64,000 nucleotides of DNA from Saprospiraceae bacterium (GCA_016714445.1 JADJNF010000007.1:372001-436000), one strand, 5' to 3'; shown: positions 19,559 through 29,887, counted from the stretch's first letter. The notes: generated from the letters alone by a model not told the origin. Numbers and translations: made by a program.

Positions 19559-21205
19559 ATGCACAACAATTACAATAAAGCGTGGCATTTCGGGAATAAT
19601 GCATCCATTAAGTTTTCCGATTCAGGTGTGCCCTTTGAATATGGAAATGGATACATTGATTCATCAAATGCAACAGCATCTATCTGCGATAATAATGGAG
19701 AGTTATTATTTAGCACAGACGGTGTAAAAGTATTTTTACCTGATGGACAAGATATACCATTTAACACTATCTTTTCAAATAAATCACAAGCAATATTATT
19801 ATTGCCTATACTCGATTGCAATAATGAATATGCAATAATTACCATTGATAGGCACCCTGAAATTACATACAATTTTGATGAACTTGCCATTAATGAGCCA
19901 GAAATCCCCATAAATAGTAAACTTAATTTAACAATATTTAATCTGACGAATAGAACTTTTCAGCAAATTCAACAGTTCGGGTCTAGAAATGGATTTGTAT
20001 TTTGTGAAAAACTAGCTGTTACCTTAATAGGAAATTCATACAATATAATTACACTCTCAAGAAAAATTACTAACCAATCAACAGATCATATCACATTAGC
20101 TTCAGTCTACAAAATGGAATGCAAAGATTTTCTGCATTATAATGATTTTGAAATACCAAATGTGTCTTGCAATCCATTTGGTCAGATAAAAATAAGTCCG
20201 GATAATACAAAAATTGTATTCGCAAACTGGAATTTTGCAAATTCGGTATTGTTAGATATGATTATAAGTAATAATCAAATTCAATCAATAAATTATTTTG
20301 ATAGAATTAATATTGCACCCTACCCGTCTTTACCCTTAATATCACAAGTTAATAAACACTTTGGAGTAGAGTTTTCAGAAAATTCAAATTTTCTATATAT
20401 ATCAATTGTCGGTAGCGCTTATCACGAATGGAATAACAGTCATAGTTTTATCTATCAAATTAACTTATTCAATTCTACATTTACAAATAACTTAATACAT
20501 ACTCATGCTCAAAGCGAAGAGCAATTAATGAATTTTTATGGCATAGGTCACTTACAATATAATTATGGTAATATTTACTTCACTTTACCCACATTAAATA
20601 AGCTTGGTATTATTAAGGATATAAATACGCTGCATCCACTAGTTGATGAAAATTACTTAGAATTAACTAATATCACTTATTATGGCTTACCGCCTTTGAC
20701 ACCCTATATAGATTCAAATATTCCATTTATTCAGCCATTCAATTCAGTAATGGAGATAATAGGAGAAGAAACAAATTCGCAAATAAGTCATGATACATGT
20801 GAATGTAATGAATGTAAAGAAGAAAAATTACAGCAACCAAAACTATGTGTCAAAGCTTATATAAATACTGATAATAATCAGATTACTCAAAATGGTTGTC
20901 ACCAACTTATTTTAGAGGTATGCAACTTTTATCCTTATCTTGATTTCTGTGATGTAGTAATTGATTTAATAGAAATAACAAATCCTTTAGGTGAGACTAT
21001 AAGCCATTCTTTCAATTCAGAAATACAGATATTCCCTAAAGGTGCGGCTTGTTTTGGTGATATTCACAATTGTTCTTGTGTTAAACGGGAATTTCTTATA
21101 AAGTCAAATAATGCCATATCTGGAGTGTATAAAATTGAAATCAGAAGTATATCATACAAAGTAAAGTATATGACTTCACAAAGTATTAATCTAAATGTCA
21201 ATTAA
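19559..21205 (+). CDS. Beta-propeller protein without signal peptide
   Basis: 548 residues. The opening (AWHFGNNASIKFSDSGVPFE, ICDNNGELLFSTDGVKVF, QAILLLPILDCNNEYAI) is the WD40-like propeller module that Bacteroidota usually place after a signal peptide, but here residue 1 begins MHNNYNKAWHFG with no hydrophobic segment. The C-terminal ~140 residues are Cys-rich (CECNECKEEKLQQ, GCHQLILEVC, CSCVKREF). It abuts the LRR gene by 2 bp (stop 21205, next ATG 21208), so the two are surely one transcript. Either export uses another route or the true N-terminus was lost. The role is unknown. Confidence 0.75.
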   Translation: MHNNYNKAWHFGNNASIKFSDSGVPFEYGNGYIDSSNATASICDNNGELLFSTDGVKVFLPDGQDIPFNTIFSNKSQAILLLPILDCNNEYAIITIDRHPEITYNFDELAINEPEIPINSKLNLTIFNLTNRTFQQIQQFGSRNGFVFCEKLAVTLIGNSYNIITLSRKITNQSTDHITLASVYKMECKDFLHYNDFEIPNVSCNPFGQIKISPDNTKIVFANWNFANSVLLDMIISNNQIQSINYFDRINIAPYPSLPLISQVNKHFGVEFSENSNFLYISIVGSAYHEWNNSHSFIYQINLFNSTFTNNLIHTHAQSEEQLMNFYGIGHLQYNYGNIYFTLPTLNKLGIIKDINTLHPLVDENYLELTNITYYGLPPLTPYIDSNIPFIQPFNSVMEIIGEETNSQISHDTCECNECKEEKLQQPKLCVKAYINTDNNQITQNGCHQLILEVCNFYPYLDFCDVVIDLIEITNPLGETISHSFNSEIQIFPKGAACFGDIHNCSCVKREFLIKSNNAISGVYKIEIRSISYKVKYMTSQSINLNVN

Positions 21206-21207
21206 AT

Positions 21208-24200
21208 ATGAAAATTAAAATTATTTTCTTTTTGTTTTTAACCATACTTTTTACAAATAAAATGAGAGGGCAGTGTACTCCACAAACTTTTGGGACTCTT
21301 TCTTTTGATATTGTTACATCAGATTGTATCAATTTTGAATTTGTAATAACTGATTCTGACGGTTGTTTAGACTTTGCATGGGCTGCGACTGGAGCCCCAA
21401 TTACAGATCCTTGTGATTTTGGCTGGTTAGGGGCTGCATGTAGTAATCAATATGCAGAATGCCCACAACAGCCATTTCAAGTTCCTATTTACGGAAATAA
21501 TGCACCAAATGGTGTTTGGCAATTTCTTGGAGTTATTCCTGGAATATATAATTCTATTGAAAATCATATTGGACCAGGGAGTGGGCCTTATGAATATAAA
21601 TGGTTAGTAGATAATGCTGTAGTAATTAGAGGACATACTCTTGGGTATACTTGCGCGTCAAATGGGATGAATATAGATTTTTTTGTACCTTATGACTTAG
21701 GTTGTAAAAACATAGTATCTATTTCAACATCACATCAATCAGGGGACTTCTTTCCATGTGGTTGTACTGTTGTAACTGGAGTCATCAATTATACTAATGG
21801 TCAAACATATAATTTTGATTTTAATATTAAAGTACAATGTGATATTGGTACACTTCCATTTTATTGTCAAAACCCAGAAATATCTATCTTAACATCTCTC
21901 TATAACTCTACAAATGGCTCAAATTGGACAAACAAAAGCGGGTGGGAAGAAGGGGCTGCTGGTACTAATTGTGATCCTTGCGGTAATATTTGTGGTGCTG
22001 CCCCTTGGCATGGCATTACCTGTAATGCTCAAGGAGAAGTAACTAACATAGAATTACCAAACAATAATCTTTCAGGTACTTTGCCTAATACACTTCATAA
22101 TCTCCCATCTTTGACAGGGGTAAATCTTAGTAATAATGAAATAGGAGGTAACCTACCTTCCGATCTTGGTAATGCAGATCTAACCATATTGAACTTATCA
22201 AACAATAATATTACAGGAAATATTCCATCATCTCTTTCATCAACTCTTGTCTTATCGTTAAGTCATAATCAGTTAACAGGTAGTATTCCATCTACATTTG
22301 GTACATCAGGCATGTTAGCTCTTTTTGTCAATGATAATCTATTATGCGGTTGTTTTGACGCTTCATTAAACAACTTATGTACATCTCTGGGATCCAACGG
22401 AACAAATGTAAACATCAGCAATGGTAACACCTTCAATGCACCATGGGAAGAATTTTGTAGTGGTCAGGTTGGAGAATGTGGAAGTTTATTAAACAACTGT
22501 ACTCATCCTGATTTTGATGCGTTGGCTGCTTTATATTTTGGTACAGGAGGATTAAGTAATTTATGGACAAATAGCACTGGGTGGTCAGGAATACTTACTG
22601 GTAATTGCGACCCTTGCGGAGAATGCGGCAATAACAATCCTTGGTATGGATTAACTTGTCAGAATAATAGGGTCATAGGTATAATTCTTCCAAACAATAA
22701 TCTAACAGGTCCTCTATCCCCAGCTCTCACTGGACTTACAGAGTTAGTAGGTTTAAATTTATCTAACAATAATTTAAGTGGCATATTACCTTCTGAATAT
22801 TCACAATTTGCAAATTTGAATAACCTGATACTTTCAGGTAATAATTTAACTGGGTCAATACCTTCAGAGTATTGTAGTTTAATGCCAATGAATCAACTCA
22901 ACTTAGCGAATAATGATTTATCAGGTTGCTATGATTCCGATTTAAATTGCCTCTGTGTACTGAACAATACCAACAATATAAGTGACGGAAATGCCTTCTC
23001 CATACCATTCTCTTCATTTTGTGCATCAGGTGACGGCAATTGCAGCGATAATTGTATAGATGTGGATGGAGTAAATGATTATTTACATAGAAGTAATTTG
23101 GGTACAAATAGTGACTTTTCAGTGTCTGCTTGGTTTAATGCCGGTACATCAGGAAACGGGGGGTTTGAAGACAGGATAGTTAGTTTTGGCCCTACAGATA
23201 GGTTAGAGATAGGTATAGATGAAAACAGTGGTTTTTTATGGGTTTATGATTGGTTTTTAGGTGATATACAAACCTTTGGTGCAAATCTAAGAGATAATAA
23301 CTGGCATCATGTGGTCTTTTCAAAATCAGGAAATATGAATGCCATTTATTTGGATGGAACTTTACAGGGTTCTTATACGGTAACAAGTCCCAGTTATGGT
23401 CCAAATTTCAGAGTAGGGACTTGGACTGGCAATAACAGTACAGCTGCCTTCTTTAAAGGTAAAATTGATGATGTTTCAATTTGGAATATTCCTTTAGGAG
23501 CCACAGATATTAGCTCCTTACAAACTTGTGAATTGAATGGGGATGAGTTAGGCTTAGTTGCTCATTATGATTTTAATACAGGAGAGTCCGAAGGGATGAA
23601 TGGTTCAATTACAATGATTGAAGATAAAACTTCAAATAACAATGACCTAACTATTGTTAATATGGCCATGCAAGGAACCACGTCTAATCTGGTATTATCA
23701 ACGACTGGTGTATATGAAAACTGCACTCAATGCTCTACTCCTCCGATTGCAAACTGCAATACTGGATTTACATCAACCATTGTAGCTTCTGTAGGTTTTG
23801 TGACAATAACTACTGCTCAGATAAATAATGAGAGCACATCAGCTTGCAATGGTAATCTAACATTCAGCTTCCATCCTACCAATTCTGAGACCACACTCAC
23901 CTATGATTGTAGTGAGACCGGACAGAAAAATGTAACGCTTTACGTCACAGATGCAAACGGCCTTCAATCATCATGTAATAGTACATTTGAAATAGAATAT
24001 GCTGACCCATCTTTAATTGCATTAAGAGAAATATATGAATCGACGGGTGGTCCCAATTGGTTTAATACAATAGCAAACAATAGACCATGGTTTGTAGATT
24101 GTGACCCTTGTGGAAAAATAGATGGCACACCTTGGTTTGGCTTAACATGTAACATTAATTCAACTCTTGACAATATTAAAATCAAGTTTATAGATTTGGG

Positions 24201-24951
24201 CAATAATAATCTTAATGGTTCTTTGCCTGATGTTTTTTCAGTTTTTAATCTTATAGAAGAAATAAGATTAAATAATAACCAAAACCTAACGGGAAACTTG
24301 CCTCCATCTTTCTGCAACATGACAACCTTGATGCAGATAAATTTATCTAATACTGGATTGGGAATTGGAGGGAGTCCTCCAACAATTCCAACGGGGTGTT
24401 TTTTAAACTTAGCACAAATATTTCAAATAAATCTTGGACATAATACCGTAGGGAATTTTACTGGACCTTTGCCTGAAGTACACCCTAATGCACCGCTAGC
24501 GTTTTTACTATTTAATAATAATAAATTCTATGGTAAGATTCCAGCATCTTATGGTAACTACAATTTACCATCTAATGGAGAATTTAGATTTTATAATAAT
24601 CCAAATATAAATGAGTGCTACCCGTATTCTATGATTAACCATTGTAACTTACTAAATTTTACAAATGCAAATATTAGTGCTAATACAGGGCTAACTCCTT
24701 GGTCAAATTTCTGCGCAACTCAAGCTAATGCATGCTGCCTTCCAGGGTCAGATTTGATCATTGATTGGTCACCTATTGTATCTGGAACATATAAATCAGC
24801 CGGCAATATTCAGATTATACATCCTAATCCTGCCATGGCACCCAATGCCAATATTATTTTTTCGCATGGAATTGGTTCTAGTGTTACTATTCCTGCTAAT
24901 TTTAATACTCCACCTGGAAGCGTGACTATCCAGGCAAATGGGTGCAATTAA
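21208..24951 (+). CDS. Large secreted LRR/LamG protein
   Basis: 1247 residues with signal peptide MKIKIIFFLFLTILFTNKMRGQ. Three leucine-rich-repeat blocks of the plant-like type (LSNNNITGNIPSS, LSGNNLTGSIPSEY) lie at ~220-420, ~425-600 and ~920-1180. Each is introduced by a Cys-capped header (CDPCG..PWHGITCN, CDPCG..PWYGLTC, CDPCG..PWFGLTCN). A LamG/concanavalin-like domain sits at ~610-780 (VDGVNDYLHRS, NNWHHVVFSKSG, GKIDDVSIWNI). The C-terminus has no recognisable type A or B sorting signal. It is probably an adhesin or recognition protein. It is followed after 17 bp by a LytTR protein gene. Confidence 0.85.
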   Translation: MKIKIIFFLFLTILFTNKMRGQCTPQTFGTLSFDIVTSDCINFEFVITDSDGCLDFAWAATGAPITDPCDFGWLGAACSNQYAECPQQPFQVPIYGNNAPNGVWQFLGVIPGIYNSIENHIGPGSGPYEYKWLVDNAVVIRGHTLGYTCASNGMNIDFFVPYDLGCKNIVSISTSHQSGDFFPCGCTVVTGVINYTNGQTYNFDFNIKVQCDIGTLPFYCQNPEISILTSLYNSTNGSNWTNKSGWEEGAAGTNCDPCGNICGAAPWHGITCNAQGEVTNIELPNNNLSGTLPNTLHNLPSLTGVNLSNNEIGGNLPSDLGNADLTILNLSNNNITGNIPSSLSSTLVLSLSHNQLTGSIPSTFGTSGMLALFVNDNLLCGCFDASLNNLCTSLGSNGTNVNISNGNTFNAPWEEFCSGQVGECGSLLNNCTHPDFDALAALYFGTGGLSNLWTNSTGWSGILTGNCDPCGECGNNNPWYGLTCQNNRVIGIILPNNNLTGPLSPALTGLTELVGLNLSNNNLSGILPSEYSQFANLNNLILSGNNLTGSIPSEYCSLMPMNQLNLANNDLSGCYDSDLNCLCVLNNTNNISDGNAFSIPFSSFCASGDGNCSDNCIDVDGVNDYLHRSNLGTNSDFSVSAWFNAGTSGNGGFEDRIVSFGPTDRLEIGIDENSGFLWVYDWFLGDIQTFGANLRDNNWHHVVFSKSGNMNAIYLDGTLQGSYTVTSPSYGPNFRVGTWTGNNSTAAFFKGKIDDVSIWNIPLGATDISSLQTCELNGDELGLVAHYDFNTGESEGMNGSITMIEDKTSNNNDLTIVNMAMQGTTSNLVLSTTGVYENCTQCSTPPIANCNTGFTSTIVASVGFVTITTAQINNESTSACNGNLTFSFHPTNSETTLTYDCSETGQKNVTLYVTDANGLQSSCNSTFEIEYADPSLIALREIYESTGGPNWFNTIANNRPWFVDCDPCGKIDGTPWFGLTCNINSTLDNIKIKFIDLGNNNLNGSLPDVFSVFNLIEEIRLNNNQNLTGNLPPSFCNMTTLMQINLSNTGLGIGGSPPTIPTGCFLNLAQIFQINLGHNTVGNFTGPLPEVHPNAPLAFLLFNNNKFYGKIPASYGNYNLPSNGEFRFYNNPNINECYPYSMINHCNLLNFTNANISANTGLTPWSNFCATQANACCLPGSDLIIDWSPIVSGTYKSAGNIQIIHPNPAMAPNANIIFSHGIGSSVTIPANFNTPPGSVTIQANGCN

Positions 24952-24968
24952 CCTTAAAACAAATCATT

Positions 24969-25367
24969 ATGCTCCAACCTCTAACTAAAAACCTATCTTA
25001 CCTTGTGTTATCTTCATCAAAAGATAACACAGAGTCACTTTTGTCTTACCAACACCAACGATTATCCATAAAAGAAGGAAATAATTATCTATTAATCCCT
25101 ATCTCTCAAATTATTTTCATTGCCGCAGATTCTAATTATTCTACTTTATATCTGGCGAATGGCAAAAACATAATGACAAGCAAAACATTAAAAGTTTGGG
25201 AAGATAAAATCAATCACCTATTTTTTATAAGATGTCACCGGTCGTACCTGGTTAATGTAAAATATATTGATCACATCAGCAAAAAAAACAATTCTATTGA
25301 TATATTGAATCATATCATTCCAATCTCAAGAAACCAAAAAAAAGCAATTGTTCATTGGATAAAATAA
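24969..25367 (+). CDS. Stand-alone LytTR DNA-binding protein
   Basis: 132 residues from ATG 24969; the frame also opens at a GTG (24942) inside the end of the LRR gene, but the ATG is preferred. It holds only the LytTR domain (IIFIAADSNYSTLYLANGK, FFIRCHRSYLVNVKYIDHI, IIPISRNQKKA) with no receiver domain. Such proteins regulate transcription without direct phosphorylation. Its position 17 bp behind the LRR gene suggests local control of the 19.4-25.4 kb unit. Confidence 0.85.
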   Translation: MLQPLTKNLSYLVLSSSKDNTESLLSYQHQRLSIKEGNNYLLIPISQIIFIAADSNYSTLYLANGKNIMTSKTLKVWEDKINHLFFIRCHRSYLVNVKYIDHISKKNNSIDILNHIIPISRNQKKAIVHWIK

Positions 25368-25429
25368 GCAGGCGGCAATTCGTTCCATAATAAAACCCAC
25401 ATAAGTACAACCTAACTTTTCTCTACATT

Positions 25430-25652
25430 ATGGCTTATCCAATTTCTGCAATTACACAAACGATACAAAAAAACATGCACTCGTTTCTTTGTAATGAGCT
25501 GGCATTACAAAGAAACCACTGGATGATGGAAGATAGACAAAACACATTACTTTGTCATCCTGCCATGCTACAAACAAACCAAAGAATGTTTGAATGAAAC
25601 GCTGACTCGTTTAAAAGAAATCATCGGAGCCATCAAAGTAATCTCTCAATAA
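25430..25652 (+). pseudogene. Small gene broken by a 7-bp tandem duplication
   Basis: An ATG at 25430 opens MAYPISAITQTIQKNMHSFL and stays in frame to ~25525. The imperfect duplication TGGATGA/TGGAAGA (25520-25526, 25527-25533) shifts the frame, so the annotated frame stops at 25597. Removing one copy restores a 71-residue protein whose second half reads HWKIDKTHYFVILPCYKQT and continues in the third frame to TAA at 25652. The composition of the restored C-terminus (LTRLKEIIGAIKVISQ, amphipathic helix) looks coding. I do not recognise the family. A 55-residue intact product is the alternative. Confidence 0.45.
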
Positions 25653-26233
25653 TTCATTGAATCAGTTGCGTGTTATAAAGAAACACCCGGATCATACTTT
25701 ATAACCTTTCAACAAAACCTTTAAACCCATCTGTGTGTAATGAAAATCCACATGGAGCGACATAAATTTCATATAACGACATAATATTTTTTAATGTAGT
25801 TGTGTTATATCTATGTATGCGGATAATTTTGCCACGTATATTTCAAACAATTTTATGTGTCCGATAAATATTTTTATGTAGTGTTAATGTAAATTTAACT
25901 TGAATTATAGTTTCACGATCTGCTATGAATTAAAATCCATTATCGGCCAAATTCATAAAAAAAGTTTATTTTTGCTCATTGACAATCAAAACAAATATAT
26001 AAATTTCTTTTGATATGATTTAGTATTTTACAACTTTATTTTATGTATAAACAAAATATTTAAATTCATGAAATCACAATAAACATGCATTACACAAACC
26101 TCAATAATCAAAGTGGAAAGTCTATCCAGGAATTTTTGGGAGTTTAACTAAACCCAACCAATAAGTATTAGGACGAAACAATTCTGACAACTCAGCAAAT
26201 CCGCATTTTAGCAACTTAACAAAATTTAAAAAC
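25653..26233. other. Intergenic, no feature recognised
   Basis: A very AT-rich stretch of ~580 bp. It contains a 20-codon frame at 26085-26147 that I do not support as a gene, and no clear terminator or repeat. Confidence 0.5.
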
Positions 26234-26566
26234 ATGAAAAGAATGGCCCCCAGATTACTTAAAGATTGCGAAATCAAAGCATCAACTCTAAAAGCCAGTA
26301 ATATAAATTATCCCATTGGTCCTGAGATGACAGTTACAGATTACTTACAAAAAGTGGAAATGTACAGAAGTCTGGTGGACAATTACAATCACTTTCTGAC
26401 CCAGGCAGAATTGGTGCGCAGCTCCATCAGGCGTCATGAAAAAGAAATGCGGGATGTAAATGAAAGAGTTCGCAGTGCGATCATCATCTATAATGGCAAA
26501 ACTTCCAGTGAATATAAAGCATTCATTAAGGCGACCAAGCCAAGGAAAAAACCAAAGCCAATCTAA
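26234..26566 (+). CDS. Hypothetical basic protein, helical
   Basis: 110 residues, no signal peptide. The middle (YLQKVEMYRSLVDNYNHFLT to RRHEKEMRDVNERVRSAI) is a long charged helix likely to coil, and the C-terminus is Lys/Pro-rich (KATKPRKKPKPI). It is probably a small DNA- or RNA-associated or structural protein; there is no recognised family. It stands alone with ~280 bp on the 3' side. Confidence 0.55.
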   Translation: MKRMAPRLLKDCEIKASTLKASNINYPIGPEMTVTDYLQKVEMYRSLVDNYNHFLTQAELVRSSIRRHEKEMRDVNERVRSAIIIYNGKTSSEYKAFIKATKPRKKPKPI

Positions 26567-26852
26567 CCGCACTAAAAAGACGATTTTTTGATAAGACTTA
26601 TTTCTTGGTGCCTTTTAAGAAAATCAGTATAATCATTGATAAACTTGACTTGAAAGAACCTGCTTAATCAAATAATAAAATGCTTGATAAATTTTTGTTT
26701 TCTCACAAAGAAAAAAAAGAACTTTATGATAACTATTCTAAAATAATAGCCTGCAGTATCTTATTTTAATTATTTTTGTCAAAATTTATATGAGAATAAT
26801 GTTGTACTCTCATTTTATTGCATAAAGTAGTCAAATATCTCAACACCAACCC

Positions 26853-28787
26853 ATGAAGAAAAAAATACTGACCTTAATTTCTCTCTTGTGCATCATCACC
26901 CTATCATCGCAAAAGCTTGATTTTGTAAAGCAGTTCAGAATAATAAATGATACTTACTGCTATCCGGAATATATCGTCGTGAATGACAAAGGGGAGATTA
27001 CCGTTGCAGGCAGATACTCCGGCGAGATGGATTTTGATCCCGGAGAAGGTACCAGAATTATCCGGTCTGCTCAGGGTGGTATGGATTATTTCTCCGTTAC
27101 TTTAGATAGTCTGGGCAATTATAAAAGCGGTGGCGGCAGTAATAATACCGATGTATTTGACAGAATTTTTGGCATGACCATAGATACTTCGGACAACAAA
27201 GTATATGCCATCTATAAGTTTTGGAATACCCCAAGATTTAGTATTTCAGGCAATGGTTGGAGCAGGACAATCCCGCTCAGTCATTATGACAATGTAAGTT
27301 TCATACGATGTATGACGGATCGATTCAGCAATCTGTATATCCTTGGTAAATCAAAACAAAACCTGGTACTTGCAACAGGTGACACGCTCAAAGTAAAAGG
27401 AGATGAAGCCGCATTTTTAATAAAACTGACCAATAAAAATCAATTGCTTTGGTATCATGTTTTTAATCCGGGATCAATTGCGACTGATAGTTTTGATCCC
27501 AATACCATGATTACCGATCATCAGGGAGATGTCATCATTGCAGGAAGTTTTACCGGTACTTCACCACTCACTGATTTGGGTGGTAACGATACTATGCTCA
27601 TCAGCACTGGTAAAAAAGATCCTTTTTATGTCAAATTCAGTCCTGAGGGACACATGAAGTGGGTCAAACATCTGAAAGGTTCCAACGTAAATGCCGATGA
27701 GCTGATCACAGATACCGGCGTAGATGGTCAGGGATTTCTATATTTTACAGGTCCAAACTCATCCAATCTGGACTATGATGTCGGTGACAAAAAAGTAACT
27801 ATCCCCGGAGCAAGTAATTTTGTGCTGCGGGTAGATCCCGAAGGTTTATTTGATACCGTATTTAGTTTGAATACCAGGGGAGAATCAGCGGCCATCAGAG
27901 TGCTGAAAGATGGAAGTTTTTTCCTGAACACTAGATTTTATGTCAGCACAGACCTTGACCCACATCCAAATGGTGTTTATTCGTTAAAGAGCGATTACGC
28001 ACAGGATTATATAGAGTTTGTCGCAAAATATAGTCGGGACGGCAAGATCATCTGGGGCAAAAGACTCAAAGGCAATGGACAAGGCTCAATAGGTGCCATG
28101 TTTCTGGACAAAAAACAAAACCTGTATTACTGTGGATATTTGCAGGGATCTATTTCATTTGACGGACCCAATGGTGCAATAAAACTCACCACTTCCAAAG
28201 CACATCTTCAGGACGGTCACATAGAAAAATATAGTCACGAAGTTTGTACTTCCAGTGAAAAAACGGACTATATGATTAAAATACATACCTCAGATATCGG
28301 CCAAGAACCACTTTCTATCAATGTGCCGCCATGGAATTCCTCCGGAATTTATAAAGATGCTCCAGTAAAAGATGTTCCTGTATCTGCTTCCAAAAACAAT
28401 ATTTATGTAAATGTGCTTAACATCGGATGTGCTGATGTACAGAATGCGCGATTAGAACTCTACCATGCTATACCGCCCTCAGATCTGACGTGGCCGGACG
28501 GATGGACAAACAAAACGATAAATATCAACGGGCAGGAAGTATTGATCAGCGGCAAACTTCTGGATATTGAGATTCCGAAATTAAAAAGAAAAGACACCTG
28601 GACCGGTCTGTACAATTACAAACCTGTAAATCCGAATCTTTTCAACAAGACAGAAATGCCATTAAATATATTAGCAAGAATAGTATCACCCGTGGACAAA
28701 ATGAAGGAAGAAGAAGGACCTAACACCCTTTTTAATGTATTCAGCAACAACAACATAGCATGGAATATTTTTACCATAATAAAGTGA
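26853..28787 (+). CDS. Secreted SBBP-like beta-propeller protein
   Basis: 644 residues with a signal peptide (LTLISLLCIITLSSQ). Repeats of the type GEITVAGRYSGEMDFDPGEG, GDVIIAGSFTGTSPL and LYYCGYLQGSISFDG, each about 55-70 residues, are the SBBP/DFDPG propeller pattern common in Bacteroidota. The last ~180 residues form a separate beta domain (ARLELYHAIPPSDLTWPDG). No T9SS sorting signal is visible at the C-terminus, which ends NNIAWNIFTIIK. It is probably periplasmic or surface-bound. Confidence 0.75.
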   Translation: MKKKILTLISLLCIITLSSQKLDFVKQFRIINDTYCYPEYIVVNDKGEITVAGRYSGEMDFDPGEGTRIIRSAQGGMDYFSVTLDSLGNYKSGGGSNNTDVFDRIFGMTIDTSDNKVYAIYKFWNTPRFSISGNGWSRTIPLSHYDNVSFIRCMTDRFSNLYILGKSKQNLVLATGDTLKVKGDEAAFLIKLTNKNQLLWYHVFNPGSIATDSFDPNTMITDHQGDVIIAGSFTGTSPLTDLGGNDTMLISTGKKDPFYVKFSPEGHMKWVKHLKGSNVNADELITDTGVDGQGFLYFTGPNSSNLDYDVGDKKVTIPGASNFVLRVDPEGLFDTVFSLNTRGESAAIRVLKDGSFFLNTRFYVSTDLDPHPNGVYSLKSDYAQDYIEFVAKYSRDGKIIWGKRLKGNGQGSIGAMFLDKKQNLYYCGYLQGSISFDGPNGAIKLTTSKAHLQDGHIEKYSHEVCTSSEKTDYMIKIHTSDIGQEPLSINVPPWNSSGIYKDAPVKDVPVSASKNNIYVNVLNIGCADVQNARLELYHAIPPSDLTWPDGWTNKTININGQEVLISGKLLDIEIPKLKRKDTWTGLYNYKPVNPNLFNKTEMPLNILARIVSPVDKMKEEEGPNTLFNVFSNNNIAWNIFTIIK

Positions 28788-28832
28788 AAATGATAATTAA
28801 TAATTTTACAAGAAAGGTAATAATTCAGTCCA

Positions 28833-28880
28833 TTGCCCTGTAGGGGCAAAATATCAGTAACGACGGGTGAAGGCCGTCGT
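28833..28880. repeat. Tandem double-hairpin element
   Basis: Hairpin 1 pairs TTGCCC (28833-28838) with GGGCAA (28844-28849). Hairpin 2 pairs ACGACGG (28860-28866) with CCGTCGT (28874-28880). The G+C of the stems stands out from the AT-rich surroundings. It lies between two plus-strand genes, 46 bp after the first stop. It looks like a REP-type intergenic palindrome; there is no T-tract, so a terminator is less likely. Confidence 0.65.
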
Positions 28881-29008
28881 AATAAATAAGAAAATATTAG
28901 TTTTTTGGCGCCATTTTTGCCTGCAAGATGCAAAAATTGTGACGAAAATTTTAACTGGACCAGTTACTTTAGTACCTACAGAAAAACAAAATAAAAGCAT
29001 AATATAAT

Positions 29009-29869
29009 ATGAAGAATATTCTTTATTTTTTGACCATGGTTCCAGTGTTGCTCATTGGACAATATGATTTTAATACCTGGAAAAACAATACCCAATTGCC
29101 CACCTATGCATCACTTGAACCACAGGGATGGACGACAACCAACGCCATTTTCCCATTTGCCGGATCGGGAGTATCAAAGTCAGACGAATCACCTGATCAA
29201 TCGAGTTCTTGCAAATTAAAAACTCAATCTGTATTTAACCAATTAAAACCCGCAGGTATAACGTTGGGCAATGCTTTTATAGACTATAAAAATCTGGACT
29301 TTATGCCTAACACAGGTGGGCGATCGATCAACGCAAATATTATTACATTTCGGATTATATACAAGCTCATATCTCCTCTATCCAAAAAAGCAAAAGTAAC
29401 CCTGATCGTATCTAATGATGTGACTTCAGCAACAAAATTTACTAAAATCATCACATTGGATCCTGTCACAGAATGGACTGCGGTGACGTCGGAAATAAGC
29501 TTTCAGGAGTATGAGTCAGGTGACAGGTTATATGTAACCATCAACAGTCCGGCTGATGATATCGATGGTGAGCTTTTTGTGGACGATATTCATATTCAGG
29601 ACACGCCTAGTGGAAATGAAGACTTCAGCAGTACATTTAAAAACACATTGACCATAAGCAGCAATGTAATCTCTGCCGGCCATCAGATCATCATAGAAAA
29701 TATGCATCACCAAAGCCTGAGTTTATATCTCATCGCCAGCAACGGACATGTAATAAAAAATATCACATGCGCTCCGGGTCAAAGTATATTACACACGGAA
29801 GACCTGATTCCAGGCATGTATATCCTGAAAGATATCAACAGTATAGCATTAAAAATCATCGTCATCTGA
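29009..29869 (+). CDS. Secreted protein with PCMD/CBM-like domain and sorting-like C-terminus
   Basis: 286 residues. Signal peptide residues 1-17 (MKNILYFLTMVPVLLIG). Residues ~20-200 form a beta-sandwich module (YDFNTWKNN, GWTTTNAIFPFAGSG, RLYVTINSPADDIDGELFVDDIHI) like the putative carbohydrate metabolism domain of Bacteroidota. The C-terminus (FKNTLTISSNVISAGHQIII to PGMYILKDINSIALKIIVI) is a degenerate type A sorting domain without the PNP motif. It is therefore probably T9SS cargo with a divergent signal, possibly carbohydrate-binding. Confidence 0.65.
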   Translation: MKNILYFLTMVPVLLIGQYDFNTWKNNTQLPTYASLEPQGWTTTNAIFPFAGSGVSKSDESPDQSSSCKLKTQSVFNQLKPAGITLGNAFIDYKNLDFMPNTGGRSINANIITFRIIYKLISPLSKKAKVTLIVSNDVTSATKFTKIITLDPVTEWTAVTSEISFQEYESGDRLYVTINSPADDIDGELFVDDIHIQDTPSGNEDFSSTFKNTLTISSNVISAGHQIIIENMHHQSLSLYLIASNGHVIKNITCAPGQSILHTEDLIPGMYILKDINSIALKIIVI

Positions 29870-29887
29870 GGGTATGTGAAAAGAAAA

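Noticed and set aside
26085..26147. 20-codon open frame before the 110-residue gene
   Set aside because: Too short, no recognisable context; composition fits AT-rich background.
26680..26770. 29-codon open frame (MLDKFLFSHKEKKEL...)
   Set aside because: No supporting promoter, conservation evidence or partner; left out.
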